The translations under genes were made by a program, and so were the position numbers. A DNA stretch of 64,000 nucleotides from an uncultured Dysgonomonas sp. (GTDB taxonomy: Bacteria > Bacteroidota > Bacteroidia > Bacteroidales > Dysgonomonadaceae), in contig NZ_CAKUOF010000006.1 in assembly GCF_934668725.1 (NCBI RefSeq), forward strand, positions 62,001 to 126,000, given 5' to 3'. Below the pieces are notes generated by a model that searched no databases, was not told the origin of the DNA, and saw only the letters and a list, made by a program, of their open reading frames with translations. Positions 1 through 8,652 of this stretch are shown one piece after another (position 1 is the stretch's first letter; every line of letters starts with the position of its first letter).

Positions 1-1085
1 GTATGTACCTTATGATATCTTCGGGAAGTTTTATGCTATTCTACATTGGCTTAGAGACAGCATCGTTACCTATAGCCGCATTAGTCGCTTTTGATAAGTA
101 TAAGAGTAATTCGGCAGAAGCAGGAGCTAAATATATCTTTAATGCAATATTCTCATCAGCCATAATGGTGTTTGGTATCTCGTTCCTATACGGAGCTTGC
201 GGAACATTGTATTTTGCTGACATGGCTCAAAATATCTACTCATCGCCATTAATAATTATGGCAATGGTATTCTTCCTGTCAGGATTATTCTTCAAAATAT
301 CGTTAGTACCTTTCCACTTATGGGCTCCCGACGTATATCAAGGGGCACCTACTAACGTGACTCTTTATTTGTCCACAATTTCGAAAGGAGCTGCAGTATT
401 TGCCTTAATGATTATCTTATATAAAGTATTTCCTGTTTTGGCAAGTGTATGGCAACCCATTATATGGGTACTTATCTTATTGACGATAACAGTTGGTAAC
501 TTATTTGCTCTAAGACAAAAGAACCTGAAGCGTCTGCTTGCATTTTCTTCTATCTCTCAGGCAGGTTATATTATGTTGAGTGTATTCTCAGGCTCAACGG
601 CAGGTATGGCAGCAACTATATTTTATGTATTTGTTTATGTTTTCTCTAACTTGGCAGCATTCGGAGTTATTTCAGCCATTGAAAACAAAACAGGTAAAGT
701 AAATATGGATGACTATAACGGGCTTTATCTGACCAATCCTAAATTAGCCTTGGTGATGATGGTGTCTATGTTCTCATTAGGAGGTATACCATTTACTGCA
801 GGATTCTTTAGTAAACTGTTTGTATTTATGGCAGCTATGGAGTCAGGTAATCCCTGGAATACAGTATTGGTATTCTTAGCATTAGTTAATACGGTAATAT
901 CCTTATATTATTATTTACTTGTTGTAAAAGCGATGTTTATAAAGAAGTCCGATTCTCCTATTGAGAAGTTGGAAACCGATGGGTATCTTAAGATCTCGCT
1001 GGTAGCGTCTATGGTTGGAATCAGTTTTGTCGGAATTATAAGCTGTTTCTATGAGTATATTAATACAGTAAGCTTTGGTTTTTAA
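1..1085 (+). CDS. nuoN: NADH-quinone oxidoreductase subunit N, 5'-truncated
   Basis: This is the C-terminal 360 residues of a proton-pumping antiporter-like subunit of respiratory complex I, an integral inner-membrane protein. The N-terminus lies outside the window, so the ATG at position 3 is an internal Met. The visible part has the family pattern GLETASLPIAALVAF followed by a SAEAGAKY segment, the K-x-PFHLWAPDVYQGAP proton-channel helix, and NLKRLLAFSSISQAGYI. About ten hydrophobic helices are visible. A gene this close to the usual 460-500 residue family length would lack roughly 110-120 residues upstream. In Bacteroidales nuoN is normally the last gene of the nuo operon, which fits the strong terminator just after it. 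Confidence 0.95.
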   Translation, partial: MYLMISSGSFMLFYIGLETASLPIAALVAFDKYKSNSAEAGAKYIFNAIFSSAIMVFGISFLYGACGTLYFADMAQNIYSSPLIIMAMVFFLSGLFFKISLVPFHLWAPDVYQGAPTNVTLYLSTISKGAAVFALMIILYKVFPVLASVWQPIIWVLILLTITVGNLFALRQKNLKRLLAFSSISQAGYIMLSVFSGSTAGMAATIFYVFVYVFSNLAAFGVISAIENKTGKVNMDDYNGLYLTNPKLALVMMVSMFSLGGIPFTAGFFSKLFVFMAAMESGNPWNTVLVFLALVNTVISLYYYLLVVKAMFIKKSDSPIEKLETDGYLKISLVASMVGISFVGIISCFYEYINTVSFGF

Positions 1086-1105
1086 CAATATTTGTTCAAA
1101 ATAAA

Positions 1106-1153
1106 ACTAATTCGATAAACTCTAAGTCTTAACTTTGTGTTTATCGAATTAGT
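1106..1153 (+). terminator. Perfect 15-bp inverted repeat after nuoN
   Basis: ACTAATTCGATAAAC (1106-1120) is exactly complementary to 1139-1153 across an 18-base loop. It ends the nuo transcript or acts as a bidirectional hairpin. The loop holds TAACTTTG (1130-1137), a match to the Bacteroidetes -7 element, so it may also hold the start of exbB transcription. The hairpin is followed by a poor T run, so rho-independence is not certain. Confidence 0.6.
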
Positions 1154-1228
1154 CATTTATAACAGTTGCTTTCTGTTTATTTTGCTAAAGTGATAAATAG
1201 GTCTTAGAACTTAATTCTCTTTTGATAT

Positions 1229-1939
1229 ATGAATTTATTTATTTTATTACAATCTGTTACTACAAATCTGGAACAAGTGGCTCCTGTACCGGCTGAAAAC
1301 TATTTCAGCTTGATATTAAAGGGGGGCTGGGTAATGTTACCTATTGCTATTCTTTCAATATTAGCTATTTATTATATTATAGAGCGAATTTTGATTATTA
1401 GAAAAGTCGGGAAGTCCGATTCTATTTGGCAATCTCGTATAGTGGAACTTATTTCAGAAAATAAGATTGAACAAGCACTTAAATTTTGCTTCGAGAAACC
1501 TTATATTCTGGGAAAGGTTATTTCTTCGGGATTGAAGGAAAAAAGTGATACTATAGAGGAAATTGAGGAGACTATGGAGCTTGAGGCCCGTCAGCAAATC
1601 TCGAAACTGGAGAATCATATGAACTATTTAGGAATAATAGCTTCTATTGCTCCCATGTTAGGATTCCTGGGAACAATCTTTGGAGTAATTAATATCTTTT
1701 ATAATATTTCTCAAACTGCAGACTTAGATATTGCAACGATTTCCGATGGTTTATATCAAAAGATGATATGTTCAGGAGCAGGGTTACTTGTTGGTATCGT
1801 TGCTTATGCCGGATATTATGTTTTAAACGGTAATATTGATAAGATTGTAACTAACTTGGATAAAGATTCTAATGAAGCGTTAAGAGCTATCAGAGTGTAT
1901 AAAAAGAATCAAAGTGCAGTAGGTCTTTCAAAGGATTAA
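1229..1939 (+). CDS. exbB: MotA/TolQ/ExbB proton channel family protein
   Basis: Inner-membrane proton channel subunit that, with an ExbD/TolR partner, uses the proton motive force to energise TonB or Tol. The 236 residues show three membrane helices: one near residues 30-55 (GGWVMLPIAILSILAIYYII), then a cytoplasmic segment rich in charged residues, then two helices near 130-190 carrying the family signature LGIIASIAPMLGFLGTIFGVI. The ExbD-like gene follows after 60 bases in the same direction. The two could serve TonB-dependent uptake, including barrels such as the one at 2654, or Tol-type envelope function; sequence alone does not separate ExbB from TolQ. Confidence 0.88.
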   Translation: MNLFILLQSVTTNLEQVAPVPAENYFSLILKGGWVMLPIAILSILAIYYIIERILIIRKVGKSDSIWQSRIVELISENKIEQALKFCFEKPYILGKVISSGLKEKSDTIEEIEETMELEARQQISKLENHMNYLGIIASIAPMLGFLGTIFGVINIFYNISQTADLDIATISDGLYQKMICSGAGLLVGIVAYAGYYVLNGNIDKIVTNLDKDSNEALRAIRVYKKNQSAVGLSKD

Positions 1940-1999
1940 TGTATTTGTTTAAGAAGAGCTAAAATTAGGTCTTGGATATGACCTTAAGAGCCAAAGATT

Positions 2000-2407
2000 A
2001 TGAAGATTAAACGTCGTAAAAATAGAGCCGCAGAGGTTTATACAGCATCTTTGAATGACATTATGTTTTTCTTGTTGTTGTTCTTCCTTATTGTCTCAAC
2101 AATGGTGACTCCTGCAGCTATCCGTGTTTTATTGCCCAATTCGTCAACAGCCGAAAAGGTTGCTACTAAGAAGAATATTAATCTGATTGTTACCTCAGAT
2201 CTTACTTATTATGTAAATGACAAGTTGGTTCCTTTTGATGCACTTGAGGGAGAGTTGGCAAATGTAATAGGTGAACGCCAGGAGGGAGATGAAGTTAATG
2301 TTCTCTTACAGGCTGATAGAAACCTTAATTTGCAAGATATTATTAATGTAATAGATATCGGAAATAAGCTTCGAGTAAAGATGGTACTCTTTACACAAAA
2401 GGATTAG
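2000..2407 (+). CDS. exbD: ExbD/TolR family biopolymer transport protein
   Basis: Partner of the upstream ExbB-like protein. The 135 residues have a short basic cytoplasmic N-terminus (KIKRRKNRAAEVYT), one membrane helix at about 18-40, and a periplasmic domain with the usual alternating strands and helices. The conserved membrane Asp appears in the segment ASLNDIMFFLLLFFLIVSTM, where it is expected to carry the proton. Only one ExbD copy is present here, whereas many Bacteroidetes loci have two. A hairpin terminator follows directly, so exbB-exbD looks like a two-gene operon. Confidence 0.87.
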   Translation: MKIKRRKNRAAEVYTASLNDIMFFLLLFFLIVSTMVTPAAIRVLLPNSSTAEKVATKKNINLIVTSDLTYYVNDKLVPFDALEGELANVIGERQEGDEVNVLLQADRNLNLQDIINVIDIGNKLRVKMVLFTQKD

Positions 2408-2441
2408 AACTAATCCGCCTGTTCCGAAAATAAGATTATAG

Positions 2442-2476
2442 AAAAAAGAGCTGCCATAATAGAAGCTCTTTTTTTT
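2442..2476 (+). terminator. Rho-independent terminator after exbD
   Basis: AAAAAAGAGCT (2442-2452) pairs with AGCTCTTTTTTTT (2464-2476), giving a hairpin that runs into T8, 35 bases after the exbD stop. Confidence 0.8.
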
Positions 2477-2527
2477 CGTTATATAGCTAAGTAGGTAAGT
2501 AACTATTTATTGGTATCAATAATATAC

Positions 2528-2562
2528 AGGCTTTTTATTCTTACCGAAAGAATGAAAAGCCT
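2528..2562. terminator. Second stem-loop between exbD and the barrel gene
   Basis: AGGCTTTTTATTC is nearly complementary to GAATGAAAAGCCT across a short loop. It has T-rich flanks on both strands and could act as a back-up terminator or a leader hairpin. Confidence 0.4.
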
Positions 2563-2576
2563 TCTTATAAAATAGT

Positions 2577-2584
2577 TATTTTTG
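2577..2584 (+). promoter_or_regulatory. Candidate -7 element for the barrel gene
   Basis: TATTTTTG matches the Bacteroidetes -7 consensus TAnnTTTG and lies 70 bases before the ATG at 2654. No clear -33 TTTG is visible at the right spacing. Confidence 0.35.
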
Positions 2585-2653
2585 TATTATTCGATATGAT
2601 GGGTTCTACTACATATTGTACTTATAAAAAATAATGAATAGGTTTGTGACTGG

Positions 2654-5383
2654 ATGTTTCACGCAACCTTAAATAAAAGTAAACAGTATTCATTGGGACG
2701 TTTTTATTGTCTTTTAATTTTATTCTGTATAGCTGTAGGTTCTTATGCTCAGAATGTCACAGGAATCGTATGTGATAGTCTGCACCGTGAGGCTATTGGC
2801 TACGCATCGGTGCGTTTACTTAATATAAAAGATAGTACTTATATCAAAGGTGCAGTTACTTCTTCAAATGGAAAATTTACAATAAGTCAATCTAAAGGAG
2901 ATTATATTATTGATATCTCCTATATGACAAATACCCGCTATACAAAAAAAATCAGACTGGAAGATAAGCAAACTTTGGATCTCGGAACTATTTATCTGGG
3001 AGAAGCTAGTTATATGCTTGGTGAGGCGGTAGTGGTTGCACCTGTTCCGGATATTGTAGTTAAAGGTGATACAATAGAATATAATGCTGATGCATATAGG
3101 GTAGGAGAGGATGCTTTACTTTTAGATTTGGTAAGAAAGATGCCGGGTATTGATATTAGCTCCGATGGAAAATTGATGGCTAATGGAAAAGTCATCTCAA
3201 AGATACTTATTGATGGCAAGGAGTTTTTTGGCAATGATATTGATTTAGCTCTGAAAAATTTACCTGCATCTATGATTAATAAACTTCAATTGTTTAAGGA
3301 ACAGTCGGAAATGTCGAGAGTGACAGGTTTTAACGATGGTACTGCTGAGCAAGTTCTTAACCTGACAGTAAAAGAGGCATTGAAGCAGAGTGTATTTGGA
3401 GAGGGACGTTCGGGGTATGGTACTGATGGGAGGTATTCGAATAAGCTGAATGCTCATTATATGTTAGATGATAATCAGTATTCTCTAATCGCAAATTATA
3501 AAAATATAACAGACGATTTTGAATATAGCGGTGCTTCGAGCCAATACGATGGAATTACGAAAAATGGTGAAGTAGGCTTTAATTTCAATGCATTGAAAAG
3601 TGAGAAACTAAATGTGGGAGGGAGTTTGCATTATGACAACAATAATAATGTGTTTGAAATGGATAGTAATACTAAGACTTTTATTGAAACAGGTAATAGG
3701 CTTAGTACACAATCATCTGCTACGCAAAGTATAAAGAGGGATCTTTCTCTTGGTTTGAATATGAAATGGACTCCGGATTCTCTGACTACTATTTATGCCC
3801 GGATGAATGTGAATACAGGTACAAGCGATGATATAAGGCACAGTACAAATTTTTCTTATGTTCAAGGCTTGCAAGATACAACATCAGGATGGACTGACTA
3901 TAAAACAAGTGGAGATACTCATAACCTTAATGCTTCGCTTATTTTCGGGCGAAGGCTAAATAGTGCAGGTCGGACTATAAGTGCCAGCTTGAATGGAGCA
4001 ACCAGAGGTGGGACAAGCTATGGGACTAACTATTCTCCTGTATTTTATCAGGCATCCAATAAAACTACAGTTATTGACCAGGAACTTTCGATAAACAATA
4101 CAGGAAACAATTGGGGGTTTATGGTCTCGTATGTGGAGCCTGTAACTAAGCATAATTCAGTGAAGGTTGCTTATACTTACCGACGAGATTATTCGGACAG
4201 AAACAGGCTTACATTCAGGAGGGATGGAGAAGGTGAATACACGATTGTAGATACTGCTTTTACGAGAAAGACTACCTCGGACTACATAACTCAAAGGATA
4301 AATGTAGGATTTCAATCAGCAATGGAAAAGTATGAGTATAATATTGGTTTCAATGTCGACCCGTCAATATCTTCTTCCAAAACAACGATGCAGGATTCTA
4401 TTATAGAAAATCAGAAACAAAATGTAGTTAATTTTTCGCCTACATTTAAATTCACATATACCCCAAAGAATAATATAACTTTCGATTTCGATTATTATGG
4501 TTCTACAGAGCAACCTACCTTAAAACAAATTTCGTCTGATACTATTATAATAGATGCTTTAAACCGGACTTATGGTAATATGGATTTAAAGCCTAGTTTT
4601 GATAATACGTTTAGCATGTATTTTCAGAAATCTAATTACGAGAAAGGATCTTTTTTCATGATTACCGGTGGAGGTAATTATATTTTCAATAAGATCGTAG
4701 ATTATACTACAATTGATGAGTTTGGTAATGTTGAATCAACGTATCGGAATGTGAGTGGAAATTGGGGTTTAAATGGTGGAATAATGTTTAATACACCATT
4801 AAGAAATAAAAAATTCACGGTAGATAACAGCTCTTTCGGCTATTTTGTTCGAAATATAGGATATTCGAATAGTGTGAAGAGTGTAACTTATAATTTAACA
4901 ATGAGCGAATCGTTCTCGATAAGCTATCGTTCGGATAAGTTCGACCAGCGTTTACAGGCTAATATATCCTATAATATAACAAGAAACAATTTACCTAACC
5001 AGGAGGGAATGAATACGTCTAATTACGGACTTAAATCATCTACCTTGTGGAAGCTCCCTTATGATATTGCTATCCAGAATGAAATAAGTTTTACTTATAA
5101 CAAGGGATATGCAGAAAATTTTCAGAAATCGGAATTATTGTGGAACCTTTCTGTTGCTAAACAATTCTTAAAAAAGAAACAAGCTACAGCTAAATTCCAA
5201 TGTTATGATATATTAGATGATCGAAATAACCTGATGCGTGTTGTTTCGGGGAATTATATTTCGGATACAAGGACTAATATGATTGGGCAATATTTTATGT
5301 TTAGTTTTGGATATCGATTTAATATTACCAATAAATCTGCAAGAAATGCAGCGGATGCACAGAGTGCAGATGATTATAATTGA
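2654..5383 (+). CDS. Outer-membrane beta-barrel protein, TonB-receptor-like, with CarboxypepD regulatory domain
   Basis: A 909-residue protein destined for the outer membrane. A signal peptide ends near residue 33 (GSYAQ). Residues about 35-115 form a CarboxypepD-reg-like sandwich starting VTGIVCDSLHREAIGYASV. Residues about 125-230 resemble a plug domain (VVKGDTIEYNADAY, MPGIDISSDGKLMANGK, KILIDGKEFFGND). The remaining 670 residues are beta-strand rich with many aromatic and Asn residues, as in the OMP_b-brl_3 family. No SusD-like partner or peptidase lies beside it, so the ligand is unknown. It could use the ExbB/ExbD pair just upstream for energy. The last residues do not form a strong C-terminal aromatic signature. 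Confidence 0.85.
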   Translation: MFHATLNKSKQYSLGRFYCLLILFCIAVGSYAQNVTGIVCDSLHREAIGYASVRLLNIKDSTYIKGAVTSSNGKFTISQSKGDYIIDISYMTNTRYTKKIRLEDKQTLDLGTIYLGEASYMLGEAVVVAPVPDIVVKGDTIEYNADAYRVGEDALLLDLVRKMPGIDISSDGKLMANGKVISKILIDGKEFFGNDIDLALKNLPASMINKLQLFKEQSEMSRVTGFNDGTAEQVLNLTVKEALKQSVFGEGRSGYGTDGRYSNKLNAHYMLDDNQYSLIANYKNITDDFEYSGASSQYDGITKNGEVGFNFNALKSEKLNVGGSLHYDNNNNVFEMDSNTKTFIETGNRLSTQSSATQSIKRDLSLGLNMKWTPDSLTTIYARMNVNTGTSDDIRHSTNFSYVQGLQDTTSGWTDYKTSGDTHNLNASLIFGRRLNSAGRTISASLNGATRGGTSYGTNYSPVFYQASNKTTVIDQELSINNTGNNWGFMVSYVEPVTKHNSVKVAYTYRRDYSDRNRLTFRRDGEGEYTIVDTAFTRKTTSDYITQRINVGFQSAMEKYEYNIGFNVDPSISSSKTTMQDSIIENQKQNVVNFSPTFKFTYTPKNNITFDFDYYGSTEQPTLKQISSDTIIIDALNRTYGNMDLKPSFDNTFSMYFQKSNYEKGSFFMITGGGNYIFNKIVDYTTIDEFGNVESTYRNVSGNWGLNGGIMFNTPLRNKKFTVDNSSFGYFVRNIGYSNSVKSVTYNLTMSESFSISYRSDKFDQRLQANISYNITRNNLPNQEGMNTSNYGLKSSTLWKLPYDIAIQNEISFTYNKGYAENFQKSELLWNLSVAKQFLKKKQATAKFQCYDILDDRNNLMRVVSGNYISDTRTNMIGQYFMFSFGYRFNITNKSARNAADAQSADDYN

Positions 5384-5417
5384 AAATAATTTAAGTTTAA
5401 GATAACCTGAACCTGAA

Positions 5418-5457
5418 ATACGGGTAGTAATGAATAATTACTACCCGTATTTTTTTG
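5418..5457 (+). terminator. Rho-independent terminator after the barrel gene
   Basis: A perfect 13-bp stem, ATACGGGTAGTAA (5418-5430) with 5438-5450, a 7-base loop and a following T run. Confidence 0.9.
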
Positions 5458-5592
5458 CCTTTGTTACCATCCCAGAATAGGATATAAGATCATTGTATGT
5501 AAAATATATAGATACAATGTGTAAATATATTTTACAGAAGATAAGAGTTTGTGTTTTTCGCTATGTTTTGATTATTAGGTGTTTACTTGTTT

Positions 5593-5609
5593 TGGCACGC
5601 CTTTGGCTT
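5593..5609 (+). promoter_or_regulatory. Candidate sigma-54 (RpoN) promoter
   Basis: TGGCACGCCTTTGGCTT carries the two invariant dinucleotides of sigma-54 promoters, GG (5594-5595) and GC (5606-5607), separated by exactly 10 bases, plus the full TGGCACG -24 box. The -12 box is TGGCTT rather than TTGCW. A start about 12 bases past GC would give a 38-base leader for the gene at 5657. No TAnnTTTG housekeeping element is obvious in the same interval. Confidence 0.6.
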
Positions 5610-5656
5610 AATATATAGTAGAAGCGTAAATAAAAACAAAAACAAAATAAAACATT

Positions 5657-6106
5657 ATGAAAACAACAATTATCACATTAACAGCAGTCGCATTATTATC
5701 AATTAGTAATGTATTTGCGAAAGATCAACTGTATAAAAGTATAGATATGAATAATGAGACTCATGTTTTGACTACAACTGTCCATAAGGGTGCAAATGAA
5801 AAGAATCTGTTACCTATGAAGCGCTATGTTGTGACATCGGATTTAAATGGTAATCCGGTTGAAAAGATAATCTATTTATGGAATAATGATCATAAAAGTT
5901 GGGAGACTTTTCAGAAATATAGCTATGAGTACACTATAGATGGGAAGCTTATTTTCCTTGCTCTTACTAAATGGAATAAAACTACTGATTCATGGAGTGA
6001 AAATATGCAATATGCCATGCTTATCAGTAATCAATCTGAGGATATAAAATTCTTGAGTATTGAGTCGGAGAATCTGGACACAGCTATGAAACAAAATTTC
6101 AATTAA
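5657..6106 (+). CDS. Small secreted protein, DUF3836-like (copy 1 of 3)
   Basis: A 149-residue protein with a signal peptide (MKTTIITLTAVALLSISNVFA) and a mature part of about 125 residues. It shares with the next two genes a repeated pattern: a short TTTV strand, PMKRYVV, then aromatic pairs IYLWN..KSWE, YSYEYT, KWNKTTDSWSENMQYA. This resembles the Bacteroides DUF3836 family, whose function is not known. It is the first gene after a candidate sigma-54 promoter. It differs from the other copies by a longer C-terminal tail. Secretion to the periplasm or surface is inferred from the signal peptide only. Confidence 0.7.
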   Translation: MKTTIITLTAVALLSISNVFAKDQLYKSIDMNNETHVLTTTVHKGANEKNLLPMKRYVVTSDLNGNPVEKIIYLWNNDHKSWETFQKYSYEYTIDGKLIFLALTKWNKTTDSWSENMQYAMLISNQSEDIKFLSIESENLDTAMKQNFN

Positions 6107-6220
6107 TTATCAAATTATACATATAAATAGAATTCTGAGAGTTGTAACCAAACACACTTATTGTATGTCTTACTATTATAACTCGGTAATCATAAAAAAA
6201 CAAATTAAACAAGCAACATT

Positions 6221-6649
6221 ATGAAAACAACAATTATAACAGCAATAGTAGTGATTCTATTATCAATAACAAATCAGATTTTTGCAAGTGATAAATTATA
6301 TAAAAGTGTAGTTGGCGATAAAGAATCAGGCGTAATTACTACTACACTGAGTCAAAGATCCTTTACCGGGTATCTAACTCCATTAAAACAAATTGTATTT
6401 CACTATAATTCCAATAAAATACTAAAACAAAGAACCTCATACAAATGGGATGTAAATAAAAAAGAATGGGCTTTGGTTGGACAGCACAAATATGAATACA
6501 ATGACGATAAAAAATTGATGATTATATCTTACATGTGCTGGAATGAAGCTTCCAAGTCATGGAATAAAGATACACAATATGCTATGTATACATATGATGC
6601 AGATAATGAATGCCCCCCGGTAAAATATTTATCTGTACTGCCCAATTAA
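6221..6649 (+). CDS. Small secreted protein, DUF3836-like (copy 2 of 3)
   Basis: A 142-residue paralogue of the genes on either side, starting with nearly the same signal peptide (MKTTIITAIVVILLSITN). The mature part repeats the shared framework: VITTTLS, LTPLKQIVF, SYKWDVNKKEW, HKYEYN, MCWNEASKSWNKDTQYAMY. The three genes lie in one direction with gaps of 114 and 36 bases and probably form one transcript. The framework of evenly spaced Trp/Tyr pairs suggests a small beta-sheet protein. No catalytic residues are visible. Confidence 0.7.
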   Translation: MKTTIITAIVVILLSITNQIFASDKLYKSVVGDKESGVITTTLSQRSFTGYLTPLKQIVFHYNSNKILKQRTSYKWDVNKKEWALVGQHKYEYNDDKKLMIISYMCWNEASKSWNKDTQYAMYTYDADNECPPVKYLSVLPN

Positions 6650-6685
6650 GATTATAGTATCAACAAGAATTAAAACAATAAGATT

Positions 6686-7135
6686 ATGAAAACAATTATA
6701 TCAGTTTGTATAGCCGTATTCTTTTTATCAATTGGAAACTCGTTTGGGAAGAATAATGATAAATTATATCAGAATGTAATTGTAAATAAAGAAAAACAGA
6801 CTATAACTACAACTATCAGCAGAGGACAAAATGATATGAACTTAGTTCCATTGACACAGTATGTTCTTAAGAATGATGCTGATGGAAAGCCTTTGGAGCG
6901 GATTTCTTACAAATGGAATTCCCGTAAAAGAGCGTGGGTTGCTGTTCAGAAATACACTTATGCATACCATGATAATGGAAGTCTGGCTACTATTTATTAT
7001 TCTGAATGGAATAAATCGACAAAATCGTGGGGTATTGATATCCAATATGCAACGTATGTATATGGCTCGAGTAATAACCTTACATCTGTCCTGAATAATA
7101 ATCGGGTCGAAGATTTAGATTTAAGTTTAAAGTAA
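6686..7135 (+). CDS. Small secreted protein, DUF3836-like (copy 3 of 3)
   Basis: A 149-residue paralogue with a signal peptide (MKTIISVCIAVFFLSIGNSFG) and the same framework: TITTTISRGQND, LVPLTQYVL, SYKWNSRKRAW, QKYTYAYHDNG, SEWNKSTKSWGIDIQYATYVYG. It is closer to copy 1 than to copy 2 in the segment MNLVPLTQYVL, which suggests at least two duplication steps. It is the last gene before a strong terminator, so the trio is a unit. Function is unknown; the family is mostly known from Bacteroidales. Confidence 0.7.
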   Translation: MKTIISVCIAVFFLSIGNSFGKNNDKLYQNVIVNKEKQTITTTISRGQNDMNLVPLTQYVLKNDADGKPLERISYKWNSRKRAWVAVQKYTYAYHDNGSLATIYYSEWNKSTKSWGIDIQYATYVYGSSNNLTSVLNNNRVEDLDLSLK

Positions 7136-7162
7136 GATTCGTCGATCTTGCTGCATAAAAAT

Positions 7163-7196
7163 AAAGCCTCAGATAAACTAGCTTATCTGAGGCTTT
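7163..7196. terminator. Bidirectional terminator between the DUF3836 trio and metY
   Basis: AAAGCCTCAGATAA (7163-7176) pairs perfectly with TTATCTGAGGCTTT (7183-7196). A-rich and T-rich flanks let it serve both convergent units. Confidence 0.85.
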
Positions 7197-7246
7197 CTTC
7201 TTTTTGATATAGATACTTATATGAAAGTATTGTTCTAAACTGAATA

Positions 7247-8542
7247 TTACAGACTTCTGAATGCCTGATCTAAATCAGCTTTAATATCTTCGATATTTTC
7301 GATTCCGACAGAAATACGTAACAATCCGGGGATTGCTCCTGTTGCAATTTTATCTTTTTCCTCAAGTTGCTCATGAGTAGTAGCTGCAGGATGTATGATT
7401 AATGATTTGGCATCTCCGACGTTGGCAAGATGGCTAATCAGTTTGAGGCTGTTAATCAGCTTGTCGGCTTTTTCAGCACCCCCTTTTATTTTAAAAGACA
7501 GCACACCTCCAAAACCTTTTTTGAGATATTTTTTAGCAAGTTCATGATATTGGCTACTCTTCAGTCCCGGATAATTTACATATTCTACCTGTGGATGTTT
7601 TTCGAGCCACTCAGCAATCGCTAGAGCATTCTCAACATGGCGGTCTACACGTAACGAAAGGGTTTCAAGTCCCTGCAGGAGTAACCATGAGTTCAGAGGA
7701 CTTATTGCATTTCCCCAATCGCGTAGCCCTTCTACTCGTGCACGTATAATGAATGCAATATTTCCGAATGGGCTGTTGGCTCCAAATGTGTCCCAGAATA
7801 CCAATCCATGATAACTGTCTGACGGCTCTGTAAATTCCGGAAATTTACCATTACCCCAGTTAAATCTTCCACTATCAATAATAACACCACCTAGCGAGGT
7901 TCCGTGTCCACCGATCCATTTGGTGGCACTCTCTACAACAATTGTGGCTCCATGTTCCAGCGGGCGAAACAAATATCCGCCGGCACCAAATGTATTGTCT
8001 ACAATCAAAGGAATATTATGTTTTTCAGCAACCACTGCTATAGCTTCAAAATCGGGGATATTCAGATCGGGATTTCCGATTGTTTCCAGATAAATAGCCT
8101 TCGTTTTATTGTCGATTAGTTTTTCAAACTCTAGTGGAGTATCATTTGGTGTAAACTTTACTTCAACCCCTAAACGCTTAAATTGATTTTTAAATTGGTT
8201 ATATGTACCTCCATATAGATGTGAAGTGGATATAAAATTATCTCCTGCCGATACTATATTATTCAGCGCTATAAATTGAGCAGATTGTCCCGAAGATGTT
8301 GCCAGAGCAGCTATCCCCCCTTCCAAAGCAGCTATCCGCTTTTCGAAAACATCAGTAGTCGGATTCATTAGGCGAGTATAGATATTTCCGAATTTTCTTA
8401 AACCGAATAAGTCTGCACCATCTTGTGCATCTTCAAATACATACGAACTTGTTTGATAAATAGGTACTGCGCGCGAGTGAGTGGTAGGGTCTACTTCTTG
8501 TCCGGCATGTACTTGCAGGGTTTCAAATTTATAATTGCTCAT
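7247..8542 (-). CDS. metY: O-acetylhomoserine sulfhydrylase (aminocarboxypropyltransferase)
   Basis: Cytoplasmic PLP enzyme that makes homocysteine from O-acetylhomoserine and sulfide. The 431 residues match the long MetY form of the Cys/Met metabolism family: TLQVHAGQEVDP at the start, the phosphate-binding TSSGQSAQ near residue 82, SHLYGGTY near 107, VDNTFGAGG near 181, and the PLP lysine in SATKWIGGHGTSLGG (Lys208). The C-terminus has the expected SLIIHPAATTH and LRISVGIE motifs. It follows cysK on the same strand after a 110-base gap, so both are likely transcribed together for sulfide assimilation. Confidence 0.95.
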   Translation of the reverse strand: MSNYKFETLQVHAGQEVDPTTHSRAVPIYQTSSYVFEDAQDGADLFGLRKFGNIYTRLMNPTTDVFEKRIAALEGGIAALATSSGQSAQFIALNNIVSAGDNFISTSHLYGGTYNQFKNQFKRLGVEVKFTPNDTPLEFEKLIDNKTKAIYLETIGNPDLNIPDFEAIAVVAEKHNIPLIVDNTFGAGGYLFRPLEHGATIVVESATKWIGGHGTSLGGVIIDSGRFNWGNGKFPEFTEPSDSYHGLVFWDTFGANSPFGNIAFIIRARVEGLRDWGNAISPLNSWLLLQGLETLSLRVDRHVENALAIAEWLEKHPQVEYVNYPGLKSSQYHELAKKYLKKGFGGVLSFKIKGGAEKADKLINSLKLISHLANVGDAKSLIIHPAATTHEQLEEKDKIATGAIPGLLRISVGIENIEDIKADLDQAFRSL

Positions 8543-8652
8543 AGTCTTTAATGTTTAATGAGGGGTGAAAAATAGAGAGCTATATAAAATAGCTCTCGGA
8601 TATGCTTAAAAAGACACTTTATTAATTGCAACCAAAAGTTACTGGCTTTTTA

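Noticed and set aside
6861..7094. 77-codon plus-strand frame inside DUF3836-like copy 3
   Set aside because: Shadow frame of a gene with clear paralogues; no independent evidence.
8543..8652. Possible SAM-type riboswitch in front of metY
   Set aside because: Only 110 bases, no recognisable conserved core or kink-turn; probably just an operon gap.
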